Source: an uncultured Mycoplasmatota bacterium (GTDB lineage: Bacteria; Bacillota_I; Bacilli_A; RF39; UBA660). Taken from it: a stretch of 64,000 bases of DNA. Made by a program: the position numbers and the translations under genes. Of the stretch, positions 35,740 through 44,206 are shown piece by piece (the first letter of the stretch is position 1; every line of letters starts with the position of its first letter). The notes under the pieces were generated by a model. The model saw nothing but the letters and a program-made list of their open reading frames with translations, searched no databases and had not been told where the DNA came from. The stretch covers positions 1 to 64,000 of the forward strand of contig URZL01000001.1 in the NCBI GenBank assembly GCA_900552335.1, given 5' to 3'.

Positions 35740-36315
35740 ATGAAAGTACCATTAAGATTTCAAAATACGGAATATGATTGTGGAACAACTTCTTTTGTAA
35801 ATGCTCTTGCTTATTTATATGATAGAGAAGATATTCCAGTTGAATTATTAAAAGCAATTTACAGATATACTTTAGATGTAGAGAATGAAGAAGGAATAAA
35901 AGGAAAAGGTGGAACTTCTAGAGAACATGCTGAAAAATTATCAAAATATTTTCAAAATTATGCTAATAATAAAACCTTTGACTTAAAATGTACAACATTA
36001 AAGGAAAAAGATGTTGATATTTTAAAAATAAAACAAGTTACAGATCATGGTGGTGTAGCGGTTGCTAGATGTTTTTTACTGGGGGATGAACATTATGTAC
36101 TCATTACAAAAGTAGATGAGTATTTTGCCTATATATTTGATCCATATTATCTAGAAGAAGAGGCATTTGTGAAGGATAGCGAAATTTCAATTGTATTAAA
36201 CCAATGCTTTACTCATAATAGATTAGTGACATTATCTAGATTAATGAGTACAGAAAGAAAAAATTTTTCTTTGCTTAATTTAAATGATAGGCAAGTCATT
36301 CTTTTAGAAAAATAA
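35740..36315 (+). CDS. C39-like cysteine peptidase family protein
   Basis: From the ATG at 35740 (191 residues) the protein begins MKVPLRFQNTEYDCGTTSFVNALAYL, the catalytic-cysteine motif of papain-like C39 peptidases (Cys14), and has DEHYVLITKVDEYFAYIFDPYY (motif split by a few residues) supplying the likely His (about 117) and Asp. A GGAGG site five bases before the ATG decides this start. The frame continues upstream to 35614, but that part overlaps the rlmCD remnant and is probably not translated. No leader peptide or ABC transporter is nearby, so it is a stand-alone cytoplasmic protein. Substrate unknown. Confidence 0.78.
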   Translation: MKVPLRFQNTEYDCGTTSFVNALAYLYDREDIPVELLKAIYRYTLDVENEEGIKGKGGTSREHAEKLSKYFQNYANNKTFDLKCTTLKEKDVDILKIKQVTDHGGVAVARCFLLGDEHYVLITKVDEYFAYIFDPYYLEEEAFVKDSEISIVLNQCFTHNRLVTLSRLMSTERKNFSLLNLNDRQVILLEK

Positions 36316-36326
36316 GATACATATCG

Positions 36327-36350
36327 AAAAACACTCTGTAAAGAGTGTTT
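36327..36350 (+). terminator. Intrinsic terminator
   Basis: AAACACTCT / AGAGTGTTT hairpin with loop GTAA and a T run, just after the C39-like gene. Confidence 0.85.
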
Positions 36351-36748
36351 TAAATAATCATTCAAAATTTAAATTTTAATCATGAGTACGCTAATAACAA
36401 TCAAAATAGAAGCTATTATTTTTGAATAAATTTATTTTTATTGTGATTCATAAAGTATTCATAAATAGTATTTAAAATAGCAGTTAATGTAAGAAGAGGT
36501 ACTACTAAAGTCACGCTTCCAAGTTGATAAGCTCTTACAGGTTTAATTAACTTTTTATAACAATTTCTTACGTAAAATAGGATATCTGAAAAGATAGTTA
36601 ACCATTGTTTTAACATACTAAAAAGTAATACTAGTCAATCATGATTTATATTTTTTCCTCTTATATTACTGCCATCATCCCTTCATACATTATTTTAACA
36701 AACAATAAAAAACGATAGTCAATGATAATGTGCAAATAAAAAAAAGTT
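36351..36748. other. Noncoding gap of about 400 bases
   Basis: No convincing gene is seen here. A 66-codon minus-strand frame (36416-36616) could encode a small hydrophobic protein but has no ribosome site and no recognisable family. The right end holds the promoter of the collagen-like gene. An AT-rich spacer between unrelated units is the simplest reading. Confidence 0.5.
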
Positions 36749-36757
36749 CATACAATA
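36749..36757 (+). promoter_or_regulatory. Mother-cell (sigma-E-like) -10 box for the collagen-like gene
   Basis: CATACAATA matches the sigma-E -10 consensus (CATACAAT) closely and ends 21 bases before the ATG. The -35 region is weak. Sporulation control would fit a spore-surface collagen-like protein. Confidence 0.4.
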
Positions 36758-36778
36758 ATAATGAAAGGAGAGCTATAA

Positions 36779-37552
36779 ATGAATAACAAATATTCTAAGA
36801 AAATCCAATGTATTTTAGAGGAAGGAAAAAAATGTAAAGAAAAATTAGTGGTAATTGGGCCAACCGGTCCACAAGGACCAACTGGTCCAGCTACCATTAC
36901 AGTAGGACAAACAACTACTGGAAATCCAGGAACTAATGCTTCTGTCACCAATGTAGGTACTAATGAAAATGCCATTTTGAATTTCACAATTCCGGCAGGT
37001 ATGACAGGTCCAACCGGTCCACAAGGTCCAACTGGCCCAATTGGACCACAGGGTCCTCAAGGTATACAAGGATTAACAGGAGAAACTGGTCCAGCAGGTC
37101 CAGCAGGCCCAGCAGGTCCAGCCGGAACTACTCAAATCAGTGCATATGGTAGTAAATACGATAGTGGTGGGAACAATATTACATTAACAGAAAATGTATT
37201 TTCAACAATCCCATTAAATAGTAGTGGTCCACTTACTGGTATGACAGGTGAAACAACAAATGCATTGACAATAACGGAGACTGGCGTATATAAAATTGAT
37301 TATTATTTTCAAGGTTCACCGAATGTGAAATCTACTTTAACATTTGAAGTAATTCAAAATACAAATCCAATCAGCAGTTCAACAATTATTAAAGAAGTAG
37401 AAGCGAATGCAGATGAAAGTTTTAATGGAAGTGTTATTGTTAATTTAACTGCTAATGATAAAATTAATTTAGGGCTAGAATCTAATGTAGCAACTGAAGT
37501 TTCACCATCTACAGGTACTAATGCGTATTTAAATATTGTGAAATTATCTTAA
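36779..37552 (+). CDS. Collagen-like repeat protein, BclA-type spore surface protein
   Basis: This 257-residue protein has a short basic N-terminus, a first G-x-y block ([13 protein letters not shown]), an interruption of about 35 residues, a second longer G-x-y block (about 73-120, with [10 protein letters not shown] and repeated GPA units) and a C-terminal beta domain (about 125-257) like the trimeric head of BclA. Such proteins form hair-like trimers on exosporium or spore coat. No secretion signal is visible, as expected for mother-cell synthesised spore-surface proteins. A strong AGGAG site and a sigma-E-like box precede it. A CotZ-like protein at 44 kb fits the same role. Confidence 0.9.
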   Translation: MNNKYSKKIQCILEEGKKCKEKLVVIGPTGPQGPTGPATITVGQTTTGNPGTNASVTNVGTNENAILNFTIPAGMTGPTGPQGPTGPIGPQGPQGIQGLTGETGPAGPAGPAGPAGTTQISAYGSKYDSGGNNITLTENVFSTIPLNSSGPLTGMTGETTNALTITETGVYKIDYYFQGSPNVKSTLTFEVIQNTNPISSSTIIKEVEANADESFNGSVIVNLTANDKINLGLESNVATEVSPSTGTNAYLNIVKLS

Positions 37553-37561
37553 ATAAACAAC

Positions 37562-37603
37562 AAAAAAAGAAAATTGTCTGAAAAAAAACAATTTCTTTTT
37601 TTT
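37562..37603 (+). terminator. Intrinsic terminator after the collagen-like gene
   Basis: AAATTGT / ACAATTT hairpin extended by A/T pairs with one bulge, then eight T. Confidence 0.8.
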
Positions 37604-37701
37604 GAATTGGTAAATTTTATGAAATAATTTTATTATAAAATTACAGATAAAAATATAAATTTATCTGAATATTATATATAAAAATTAGAAAGGAAATATT
37701 T

Positions 37702-38166
37702 ATGAACAATAAAGAAAGAAAAAGTCAAATTGATGAATTAAATGAAGAGTTAAAAAAAATAAATGAAAAAATAAAAGATTCTGTAGATACTGTCATTATT
37801 TCAGGAATGTATATGAAGGATGATATAGAAGAAAAAAGAAAAAAAACAGCAGAAAATTTAAATGAAGCAGAAAAAGAAATTAAAAAGATCAATCAAAAAG
37901 GAAAAGAAAATGTACAGAAAGATATTTCAAAAATAAAAAATAATTTAAAGGAAATGAAGGAAAAAATATCCTTACGAAAAGAAGACAGAAACAAAGAAAA
38001 ATTAGAAAAGCATATTGAGGATGAATTGGAATATGCTAGATATGCTTTATCAATAGCTATAATAGCAGCAGGAGAAGCAAAATTAGCTTTTTTAGAAGCG
38101 GTAGACTCTCAATTAGAATATGATGAATTATACGAATGTAAGGGAAAAACTCAAGTAGATATGTAA
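37702..38166 (+). CDS. Coiled-coil protein, unknown
   Basis: This 154-residue protein is almost entirely helical: a Lys/Glu-rich heptad region (about 1-112) and a more apolar helix YARYALSIAIIAAGEAKLAFLEAVDSQLEYDELYE near the C-terminus (interrupted by small residues). No signal peptide or motif is visible. It resembles membrane-associated amphipathic proteins in general, but no family was recognised. A GAAAGGAAAT ribosome site precedes the start, and its stop lies next to a terminator hairpin, so it is monocistronic. Confidence 0.7.
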   Translation: MNNKERKSQIDELNEELKKINEKIKDSVDTVIISGMYMKDDIEEKRKKTAENLNEAEKEIKKINQKGKENVQKDISKIKNNLKEMKEKISLRKEDRNKEKLEKHIEDELEYARYALSIAIIAAGEAKLAFLEAVDSQLEYDELYECKGKTQVDM

Positions 38167-38182
38167 AAAATATCTACTTTTG
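38153..38182 (+). terminator. Intrinsic terminator overlapping the stop codon
   Basis: AAGTAGATA (38153-38161) pairs with TATCTACTT (38171-38179); the 5' arm lies in the last codons of the coiled-coil gene. Confidence 0.8.
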
Positions 38183-38214
38183 TGCTATAATAAAAAAGAA
38201 TAGGAGTTAGTGAT

Positions 38215-38937
38215 ATGAATTTAGTTCTAGACTTTATTTTTATATTCTATATTGGTAGTACAATTGGTTGGATATTAGAACTTTTTTTCCGTAGAATTGT
38301 TCATGGATTTTGGGTAAATCCAGGGGCATTAATTGGACCATACTTACCAATTTATGGGTTTGGATTATGTGCATTAACCGCCATATATTTGCTTTTTTAT
38401 AATTTGTCTTTGCCCGCTATTGTAGTAATTCTTTTGATGGGAGTAGCTATGACGATAATTGAATTAATTGGAGGATTAACATTTGTAAATAAACCAGTTA
38501 AATTATGGGATTATAGTGATAGATGGGGCAATTATAAAGGAATTATTTGTCCTCTCTTTTCACTAATATGGACAGTAATAGGTGCTTTATATTATTATTT
38601 CATAGCAGGTTTTGTAATGAGTAAACTAATTTGGTTTAACAATAACTTATCTTTTTCATTTGTGTTAGGATTTTTTTGTGGAATTCTAATAATTGATTTT
38701 ATTTATTCCACTCAAATGTTGTCAAAGATAAAAAAATATGCAAGGGATAATGATATAGAAGTAAGATATGAAGAATTTAAATGTCAAATTAAAGAGTTTC
38801 AAAAAAAACAAGAAGAAAAATATTCCTTTATTTTTGCAGTTAAACCATCAATGGATTTAAAAAAATATATTGATAAATATAAAAGAAAAGTAAAAAAAGA
38901 AAGAAAACATCAAAAAAAGGTTATGTCACAAAAATAA
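38215..38937 (+). CDS. Putative ABC-transporter type IV family membrane protein (CmpB-like)
   Basis: This 240-residue protein has about five to six hydrophobic helices and the signature of the PF06541-type family: FYIGSTIGWILELFFRRIVHG near the start, NPGALIGPYLPIYGFG, ELIGGLTF, KLWDYSDRWGNYKGIICPLFSLIW. The C-terminal tail is very basic (about 190-240). The family is annotated as an ABC permease of unknown substrate, although no partner ATPase is adjacent and the name may be misleading. A TAGGAGT site precedes the start. Confidence 0.8.
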   Translation: MNLVLDFIFIFYIGSTIGWILELFFRRIVHGFWVNPGALIGPYLPIYGFGLCALTAIYLLFYNLSLPAIVVILLMGVAMTIIELIGGLTFVNKPVKLWDYSDRWGNYKGIICPLFSLIWTVIGALYYYFIAGFVMSKLIWFNNNLSFSFVLGFFCGILIIDFIYSTQMLSKIKKYARDNDIEVRYEEFKCQIKEFQKKQEEKYSFIFAVKPSMDLKKYIDKYKRKVKKERKHQKKVMSQK

Positions 38938-38963
38938 AATTATAAGTGAAAATTAAAATTCAT

Positions 38964-38992
38964 AAAAATTGCAATAAAATGCAATTTTTTTC
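38964..38992 (+). terminator. Intrinsic terminator
   Basis: AAATTGC / GCAATTT hairpin with an A-rich loop followed by a T run, 27 bases after the CmpB-like stop. Confidence 0.8.
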
Positions 38993-39044
38993 TATTTGGT
39001 AAAATTAGATTGACTAATTTATTAAAATAGTTGATTCAAATTTT

Positions 39045-39065
39045 TATTTTAGATTATCTAAAATA
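39045..39065. promoter_or_regulatory. Near-perfect 21-bp palindrome upstream of the adhesin gene
   Basis: Ten-base arms TATTTTAGAT and ATCTAAAATA flank a single central base. With no room for an RNA loop it is better read as a protein-binding operator upstream of the thioester adhesin and sortase genes. Confidence 0.5.
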
Positions 39066-39110
39066 GCTTTTTATTCATTTGTAAAATAACAATTAATTCA
39101 TTATATTAAC

Positions 39111-39165
39111 AATTGCAATTTTAAAAAGGAGGGATAAAATGAAGAGAATGATAAAAATTGCAATT
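39111..39165 (+). promoter_or_regulatory. Possible hairpin enclosing the adhesin ribosome site and start codon
   Basis: AATTGCAATTTT (39111-39122) is complementary to AAAATTGCAATT (39154-39165), the second copy lying in codons 6-9. The loop holds the AGGAGGG site and ATG 39139. Both copies are near-palindromic, so pairing is possible but not certain. Confidence 0.35.
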
Positions 39166-41379
39166 TTAATTATATCTTTGGTAAATATTAAAAATGTATC
39201 TGCTATTACTCCAAAAGTTATATACATGGAAAATGTATATTCTAATAGAGTATTAGGAGAACAAAAAATGAATGGTAAATTGGGCTATATTTATATAAAT
39301 GGTCAGATAGCTTTTTGTATCGATCCATTTAGAATAATAGGTAATGAATATTCTACACAAGACGAACTTTATTCAACTCTTTATACTGAAGAAGAAAAGA
39401 GACAGATTTCTTTAATTATTCATTATGGAGCCGGAACACATCCTTCAAATCCATATTATTACATGGCCACGCAAGAACTTATATGGAGAATAAAAGGAGA
39501 AGGGGATTATTATTTTACTACGTCAGATTCTTTTGAAGGAGAAAGAATTAATGTGGAAACATATAAAGAAGAAATTTTAAAAAAAGTATCCAGTCATAAC
39601 TTATTACCAAGTTTTTCAGATACTACAGTAATTGCCCAACTATATGATGATGTTTATTTAAGGGATGAAAACAATGTAATAAATTATTATCAATTATCCA
39701 ATTATAGTAAAAATAAAATTTCAAAAAAAGAAAATGGATTAAGTATTAAATTTTTAGATGAAAATTCTACCGAGTTGGTATTGAATTCCAAAACCGTATC
39801 AGGCTCATCTTCTCATATATATGTTGGTAATGGTCAAAATTTACTTACAGCTTCTCTAGATGAGGAAAAAACAACAGTTGTTCATTTAAAAACAGAAGGA
39901 GTTAGTTATTATTTAAATATTCAATTTCTAGAAAACAATCAATCAATTTTTGGAAAAGTAAAATTTAAAATATATAATTGTAATACTTCTCAATTTATTG
40001 AAAATGGTAAAATCTACGAAAGTAATTATTTTGGTGATTTTCACTCTGATTTTAAATTAGAACTAGGTACTTATGAAATATCATATGTAGAAATTCCCAA
40101 TGGTTATATAGCTCCATTAATGAGTAATAAAATTACATTAGATGAAAATTTAAAAGTAAATAGCAAATATGAATATGAATGGATTCATAATTTAGAAGTA
40201 CCCCAAGGTCATTTAACATTATATAGAACCGCTATCCATACCAATAATAGTGCAATATTATTAAATGACATTGAATATAAAATTTACGCTTCTTCTGATA
40301 TTTATGATGTACATTTTAAAATGATATATAAAAAAGATGAATTAGTAGATATAAGAAAAATTCAAAATGGTCAATTAGATATAGATTTACCATTAGGAAG
40401 TTATTATATTGTAGAAGGAGTTAACTCTTATAATATTCCAACTTTACCAAAACAATTTATTTCCTTTGGTTATAAAGATTCTATCACAGATATTTATTAT
40501 GAAGAATTACATTTAGTTACACCAATGTTAAATCAATATTTTAACATTAATACCAAAATAGAATTATTAGATGGTAATTATATTCCATATAATAATTGCC
40601 AATATGAATTATATGCTAGTGAAGATATTTATTATTTAAATGATCTTGTTTATACAGAGGGTACTTTGATTAGAATACTAACAAGCAATGAAGATGGAAT
40701 GATTCATGAGCGAATAGGATTACCATATGGAAAGTATAGTCTAAGAGAAATAAGAAAAGATATAGATTATGAAGAAATTCCAAATCAATTGATTGAATTT
40801 AATCAAGATAAAACAGAAATTTATTTAAATTATATAAAAAAACTAAAGAGAGGAAATTTAAGCATTACTATAAAAAATCGTAAAGGAAATATGTTAAATA
40901 CTCTAAAATTTTTATATGATAAAGAGTACGATTATGCTATAGAAAATAATCTTATCTTAGAAAGTTTAAAAGTAGGAAATTACACAGTAATTTATGACAA
41001 GGAATATCCTGTTACTATTTTACCGAATAAAACAACTTATTTAGAAATTATATTAAAAAGTAATGAAGAAAATAGAATAGAAGATGTTTCCAAAGAAGAA
41101 GGCAATAAAGATACAGAAAAGGATAATGAAAATAAAAAAGAAGAAATAGACGAAGAATTAAAAAATAATAGTAAAAAAGAAGATCATTTAGAAAATGATG
41201 TAATTCAAAAGGAAGAAATATCAACAAACTATCACAAAAAAGAAAAAAACGGTTCAAATAATGAAATATTAGAATCGGAAGAATTACCAAATACAAGTAA
41301 TTATTTACAAAAATATTATAGATTATTTGTTGGTTTAATGTTAATAGGACTATTACTCCATAAATATGAAAAAATTTAG
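39139..41379 (+). CDS. Sortase-anchored thioester-domain surface adhesin
   Basis: This 746-residue secreted protein has a signal peptide (about 1-22), an N-terminal thioester domain with Cys60 in AFCIDPF and Gln112 in ATQELIW, the pair expected to form an internal Cys-Gln thioester that can bind host amines covalently, several Cna-B/SpaA-like beta domains (about 260-645), a charged Lys/Glu-rich spacer (about 645-710), and a sorting signal LPNTS (716-720) followed by a hydrophobic helix and KYEKI tail. A dedicated sortase gene overlaps its 3' end by 14 bases. An unusually good AGGAGGG ribosome site precedes the start. Host target is unknown. Confidence 0.85.
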   Translation: MKRMIKIAILIISLVNIKNVSAITPKVIYMENVYSNRVLGEQKMNGKLGYIYINGQIAFCIDPFRIIGNEYSTQDELYSTLYTEEEKRQISLIIHYGAGTHPSNPYYYMATQELIWRIKGEGDYYFTTSDSFEGERINVETYKEEILKKVSSHNLLPSFSDTTVIAQLYDDVYLRDENNVINYYQLSNYSKNKISKKENGLSIKFLDENSTELVLNSKTVSGSSSHIYVGNGQNLLTASLDEEKTTVVHLKTEGVSYYLNIQFLENNQSIFGKVKFKIYNCNTSQFIENGKIYESNYFGDFHSDFKLELGTYEISYVEIPNGYIAPLMSNKITLDENLKVNSKYEYEWIHNLEVPQGHLTLYRTAIHTNNSAILLNDIEYKIYASSDIYDVHFKMIYKKDELVDIRKIQNGQLDIDLPLGSYYIVEGVNSYNIPTLPKQFISFGYKDSITDIYYEELHLVTPMLNQYFNINTKIELLDGNYIPYNNCQYELYASEDIYYLNDLVYTEGTLIRILTSNEDGMIHERIGLPYGKYSLREIRKDIDYEEIPNQLIEFNQDKTEIYLNYIKKLKRGNLSITIKNRKGNMLNTLKFLYDKEYDYAIENNLILESLKVGNYTVIYDKEYPVTILPNKTTYLEIILKSNEENRIEDVSKEEGNKDTEKDNENKKEEIDEELKNNSKKEDHLENDVIQKEEISTNYHKKEKNGSNNEILESEELPNTSNYLQKYYRLFVGLMLIGLLLHKYEKI

Positions 41380-41848
41380 TTATTTATTTTTCTTGATAGG
41401 AATGTGTGGAATTTTTTCTTTAATTTTAACGTCATATAATCAAATAAGAAAAAATGATAGGATTATAAACCAAATGCATTTTCAAGAACAAATTCCGGAA
41501 TATTATATAGGCTATATTGAGATAGATACTTTGAAACTTCCTCTAGTTTATGGAGCTACTGAGAAAGAGTTAAATCAAAATTTAGTGGGAATTAGTAAAT
41601 ATTCAACAAAAGATCACTTAATTTTAGCAGGTCATGCTATTCCGGCAGTATTTCAATGTTTATATCATATTTCTATAAATGAAAAAATCATTATTTATAG
41701 AAATAATGATAGTATTACATATTACGTAGATGATTATTATATAACAGATAGTAAAAACTTATCTGTATATCAAAATAATGGTTTAACTTTAATTACATGT
41801 ATTAATCAAGAAAAAAGATTAATTGTTCATGCAAAAACGGCTAATTAA
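41366..41848 (+). CDS. Short sortase, likely dedicated to the upstream adhesin
   Basis: This 160-residue protein has one N-terminal membrane helix (about 5-22) and a sortase domain: IGYIEIDTLKLPLVYG, the catalytic His90 in LAGHAI, Cys145 in LITCI and Arg151 in EKRLIVHA. All three active-site residues are present although the domain is short. It resembles class D or class C-like housekeeping-independent sortases more than SrtA, but class is uncertain. The gene overlaps the LPNTS adhesin gene, so it most likely anchors that protein. Confidence 0.85.
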   Translation: MKKFSYLFFLIGMCGIFSLILTSYNQIRKNDRIINQMHFQEQIPEYYIGYIEIDTLKLPLVYGATEKELNQNLVGISKYSTKDHLILAGHAIPAVFQCLYHISINEKIIIYRNNDSITYYVDDYYITDSKNLSVYQNNGLTLITCINQEKRLIVHAKTAN

Positions 41849-41857
41849 GCCGTTTTT
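41833..41857. terminator. Bidirectional terminator
   Basis: AAAAACGGCT / AGCCGTTTTT perfect ten-base stem with loop AATTA between convergent genes; it contains both stop codons. Confidence 0.92.
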
Positions 41858-42936
41858 ATTTGATAAGGATTTGCTTCTGTTCCATCACCACTTGTTACTA
41901 ATGCATCACCATCTAAATGAATAACAATTTTAATTACACTTAAACTAGATGTAGTAGATGAAATAACAGAAGAAGAAATTTTATAAACTTTATCTGATTT
42001 ATAAGTATCTGCTGTGATAGTCCAAAAAGTTTTATTAAAAGTAGCCATATAATTATAATTTGTACATTCATTTGCAGTTAGATAAGTACAATTAGAATCA
42101 ATACTTGCTAAATTGAACTCATAAGCTTGTAAAAGGGAAATATATTGATTATCTAAAACATCAGAACATTCTGTTTTACCAGTAACATCAAAGCTATCAC
42201 TATCTCTTTTGCCCAAACAAACATTTTGCTTAGCTATATATGATTTCATACTGTCACTAAATTCAGAATCATAAATTTCAGTTAAAGTATCACGCATTCT
42301 ACTGACTCTATAATCATTAATTCCTGTAGAGGTTTGTCTTTCTGAGTTATAACGATCATCCCATACATAAGTGTCATTTCTAGCTGTTTCAATTAATCGA
42401 ATATCCCCGTCTGCCGTTATTTTAATAATTCTCCATAATTTATTATTAAATTTAACATAATTATTGACTTTTTCTCCTCTAAAAACATATTCATTGTTCA
42501 TTTTATATAAACCATAAGAAGAATTAACAATTGTATTATCATTTAAAATAGTATTTCTTAGATTCTTGGATTGGTATTTGTCTCCACAATCTAAAGAAGT
42601 AATAGCTGTATAATGGTCGTTGTTATTTTTAATTTTAATTGTGACTTCACAAGTGGCAGATGCCTCTTTTAAAATATCATTTAATGGTTTTATTTTCTTG
42701 GCATCTACTAATTCTTGATACGATATTGTAGTTTCTTCATCTTTTGCAGGTAAAATATCAACTCTATCTAAAGCATAGCTTAAAGCAACTTTACTGATTT
42801 TGTTTTCAGCAGCATCAAAAGACATTTTTCCACCTACTAGTAAACTAACAATAAATATAACAATTAGGATACCAACCATAATGGCAATTCCTGTTCCAAA
42901 ATATAAATATAATTTTTTATTATTTTTAAAGTTCAT
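41845..42936 (-). CDS. Pilin-like membrane protein with G-x-GT-xx-NPY ectodomain
   Basis: This 363-residue protein has a short basic N-terminus, one membrane helix (about 10-37) and a long outer region. Residues about 45-125 resemble a pilin-type segment with ISYQELVDAKKIKPLNDIL and paired cysteines (CEVTIKI ... LDCGDKY). The rest begins GLYKMNNEYVFRGEKVNNYV and LWRIIKI and ends SGDGTEANPYQI, matching the modules fused to the phosphoglycerate mutase. It has no class III leader. The frame extends to 42987, but ATG 42936 follows GGAGG. Role unknown; surface display is inferred. Confidence 0.8.
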   Translation of the reverse strand: MNFKNNKKLYLYFGTGIAIMVGILIVIFIVSLLVGGKMSFDAAENKISKVALSYALDRVDILPAKDEETTISYQELVDAKKIKPLNDILKEASATCEVTIKIKNNNDHYTAITSLDCGDKYQSKNLRNTILNDNTIVNSSYGLYKMNNEYVFRGEKVNNYVKFNNKLWRIIKITADGDIRLIETARNDTYVWDDRYNSERQTSTGINDYRVSRMRDTLTEIYDSEFSDSMKSYIAKQNVCLGKRDSDSFDVTGKTECSDVLDNQYISLLQAYEFNLASIDSNCTYLTANECTNYNYMATFNKTFWTITADTYKSDKVYKISSSVISSTTSSLSVIKIVIHLDGDALVTSGDGTEANPYQIKTA

Positions 42937-43025
42937 ATGAATCCTCCAAACTACGTCTATTATAACAAAAAAAATATAAATGTACAATCATTTAAAGGAA
43001 AAGCATAAGATTATTAGGGGATAAT

Positions 43026-43820
43026 ATGCTGATAATAAAAGGATTTTTTATTGGAATAGGAAAAATTATTCCAGGTGTTAGTGGAAGTTTAATAGCGATT
43101 AGTTTAGGAGTTTATGAAAAAGCAATTGAAGCAATTGTAACGATGAAAAAGAATTTTAAAGATAACATTTTTTATTTAGGACAATTAGCTTTAGGACTTT
43201 TAATTTCTATTATTGGATTTAGTAATTTAATTGTTTTTTGCTTGGACAGATATTATGGATACACGATGTTTTTGTTTATTGGACTTATGATGGGAAATAT
43301 TCCATCTTCTATAAATGAGATAAAGAAAAATACCAAAAAAAATTATCTTTACTTTTTCATCTCCATTTTATTAGTTATTTTTATTTATCAATTTCAATTT
43401 GAAAAAACATTTTTTCCAGAAAAAAATTTATTAGATTTTTTATTTGTTTTTTTAATTGGAATGTTAGATGCTGTTACCATGATTATTCCAGGTGTTAGTG
43501 GAACGGCTTTGTTTATGATGTTAAATTGCTATTCTTTTGTTATGAAATTGTTTTCCAATATACATCAATTATATTTGTTTGCTTTTATATTTGGATTAGG
43601 AAGTTTTACCGGTATTATTTTGACAAGTATACTCGTTCATTATTTATTCAAAAAACATCATGAGACTATGCAAATGGTTATTTTGGGTTTTACTGTTACA
43701 TCACTTTTTACTTTATTAAAGCCCTTAGTACTACATATGCAAATATATGAAATACCACTTTCTTTTTTATTATGGATTTTAGGCTTTTTTCTTTCATCAA
43801 AGCTAGAAAAACTATCATAA
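43026..43820 (+). CDS. popT: Undecaprenyl-phosphate translocase, DUF368 family (PopT)
   Basis: This 264-residue protein has about eight hydrophobic helices and the duplicated DUF368 signature: GKIIPGVSGSLIAISLGVYEKA near the N-terminus and TMIIPGVSGTALFMMLNCY near residue 155. DUF368 proteins (PopT) return undecaprenyl phosphate to the inner face of the membrane for reuse in wall and surface polymer synthesis. This would serve the polysaccharide and GtrAB systems in this window. Length is near normal for the family. It is transcribed divergently from the pilin-like gene. Confidence 0.88.
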   Translation: MLIIKGFFIGIGKIIPGVSGSLIAISLGVYEKAIEAIVTMKKNFKDNIFYLGQLALGLLISIIGFSNLIVFCLDRYYGYTMFLFIGLMMGNIPSSINEIKKNTKKNYLYFFISILLVIFIYQFQFEKTFFPEKNLLDFLFVFLIGMLDAVTMIIPGVSGTALFMMLNCYSFVMKLFSNIHQLYLFAFIFGLGSFTGIILTSILVHYLFKKHHETMQMVILGFTVTSLFTLLKPLVLHMQIYEIPLSFLLWILGFFLSSKLEKLS

Positions 43821-43858
43821 AAAAAGAAAAAAAACATACTTTTTATTAGAGGTGTGAT

Positions 43859-44185
43859 ATGAAAAAAGAATTACCAGGTTTATTTGCTAACAAAATTAAT
43901 AAACCACTAAATAATAATGAAAAAGTAGCAGTTACAAAAAATGAAGAAAGAGAAGTAGTAGAAGAACGTAAGCCTATTTCATCAGAAAAAAATGTTTTGG
44001 AAAAGATAAAAGAAATTTTTGATTCTCCTAGATATGTCTATAAAGCAGATGTTAAAATTACATTAAAAGATAAAACGATAACAAAGAAAATAGTGGGGAA
44101 AACACAAACACATTTATTGACACTTGAAAATGAATTAATTCCTATTCAAGATATTGTAGATATCCAATTTAACGAACCAAAATAA
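43859..44185 (+). CDS. Small protein, unknown
   Basis: This 108-residue protein has a charged N-terminal half (about 1-52, rich in Glu, Lys and Asn) and a C-terminal segment with alternating pattern VYKADVKITLKDKTITKKI that reads like a small beta-barrel, ending IPIQDIVDIQFNEPK. No motif or family was recognised. An AGAGGTGTGAT ribosome site precedes the start. It follows popT by 38 bases and shares its terminator, so the two may be one operon. Confidence 0.65.
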   Translation: MKKELPGLFANKINKPLNNNEKVAVTKNEEREVVEERKPISSEKNVLEKIKEIFDSPRYVYKADVKITLKDKTITKKIVGKTQTHLLTLENELIPIQDIVDIQFNEPK

Positions 44186-44206
44186 AAAGGCAATTTTGCC
44201 TTTTTT
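44184..44206. terminator. Bidirectional terminator
   Basis: AAAAAGGCA / TGCCTTTTT stem with loop ATTT between convergent genes; it overlaps the stop codons. Confidence 0.88.

Noticed and set aside
36416..36616. 66-codon minus-strand frame with a hydrophobic stretch
   Set aside because: No ribosome site, no recognised family, and it lies in an AT-rich spacer. Could be a small membrane protein, but the sequence does not support it.
36779..37130. Long antisense frames over the collagen-like repeats
   Set aside because: They are shadows of the repeated G-x-y codons on the other strand, with Trp- and Leu-rich nonsense products.
41366..41848. Truncated or inactive sortase
   Set aside because: It is short, but His90, Cys145 and Arg151 are all present in the expected order, so it is treated as intact.
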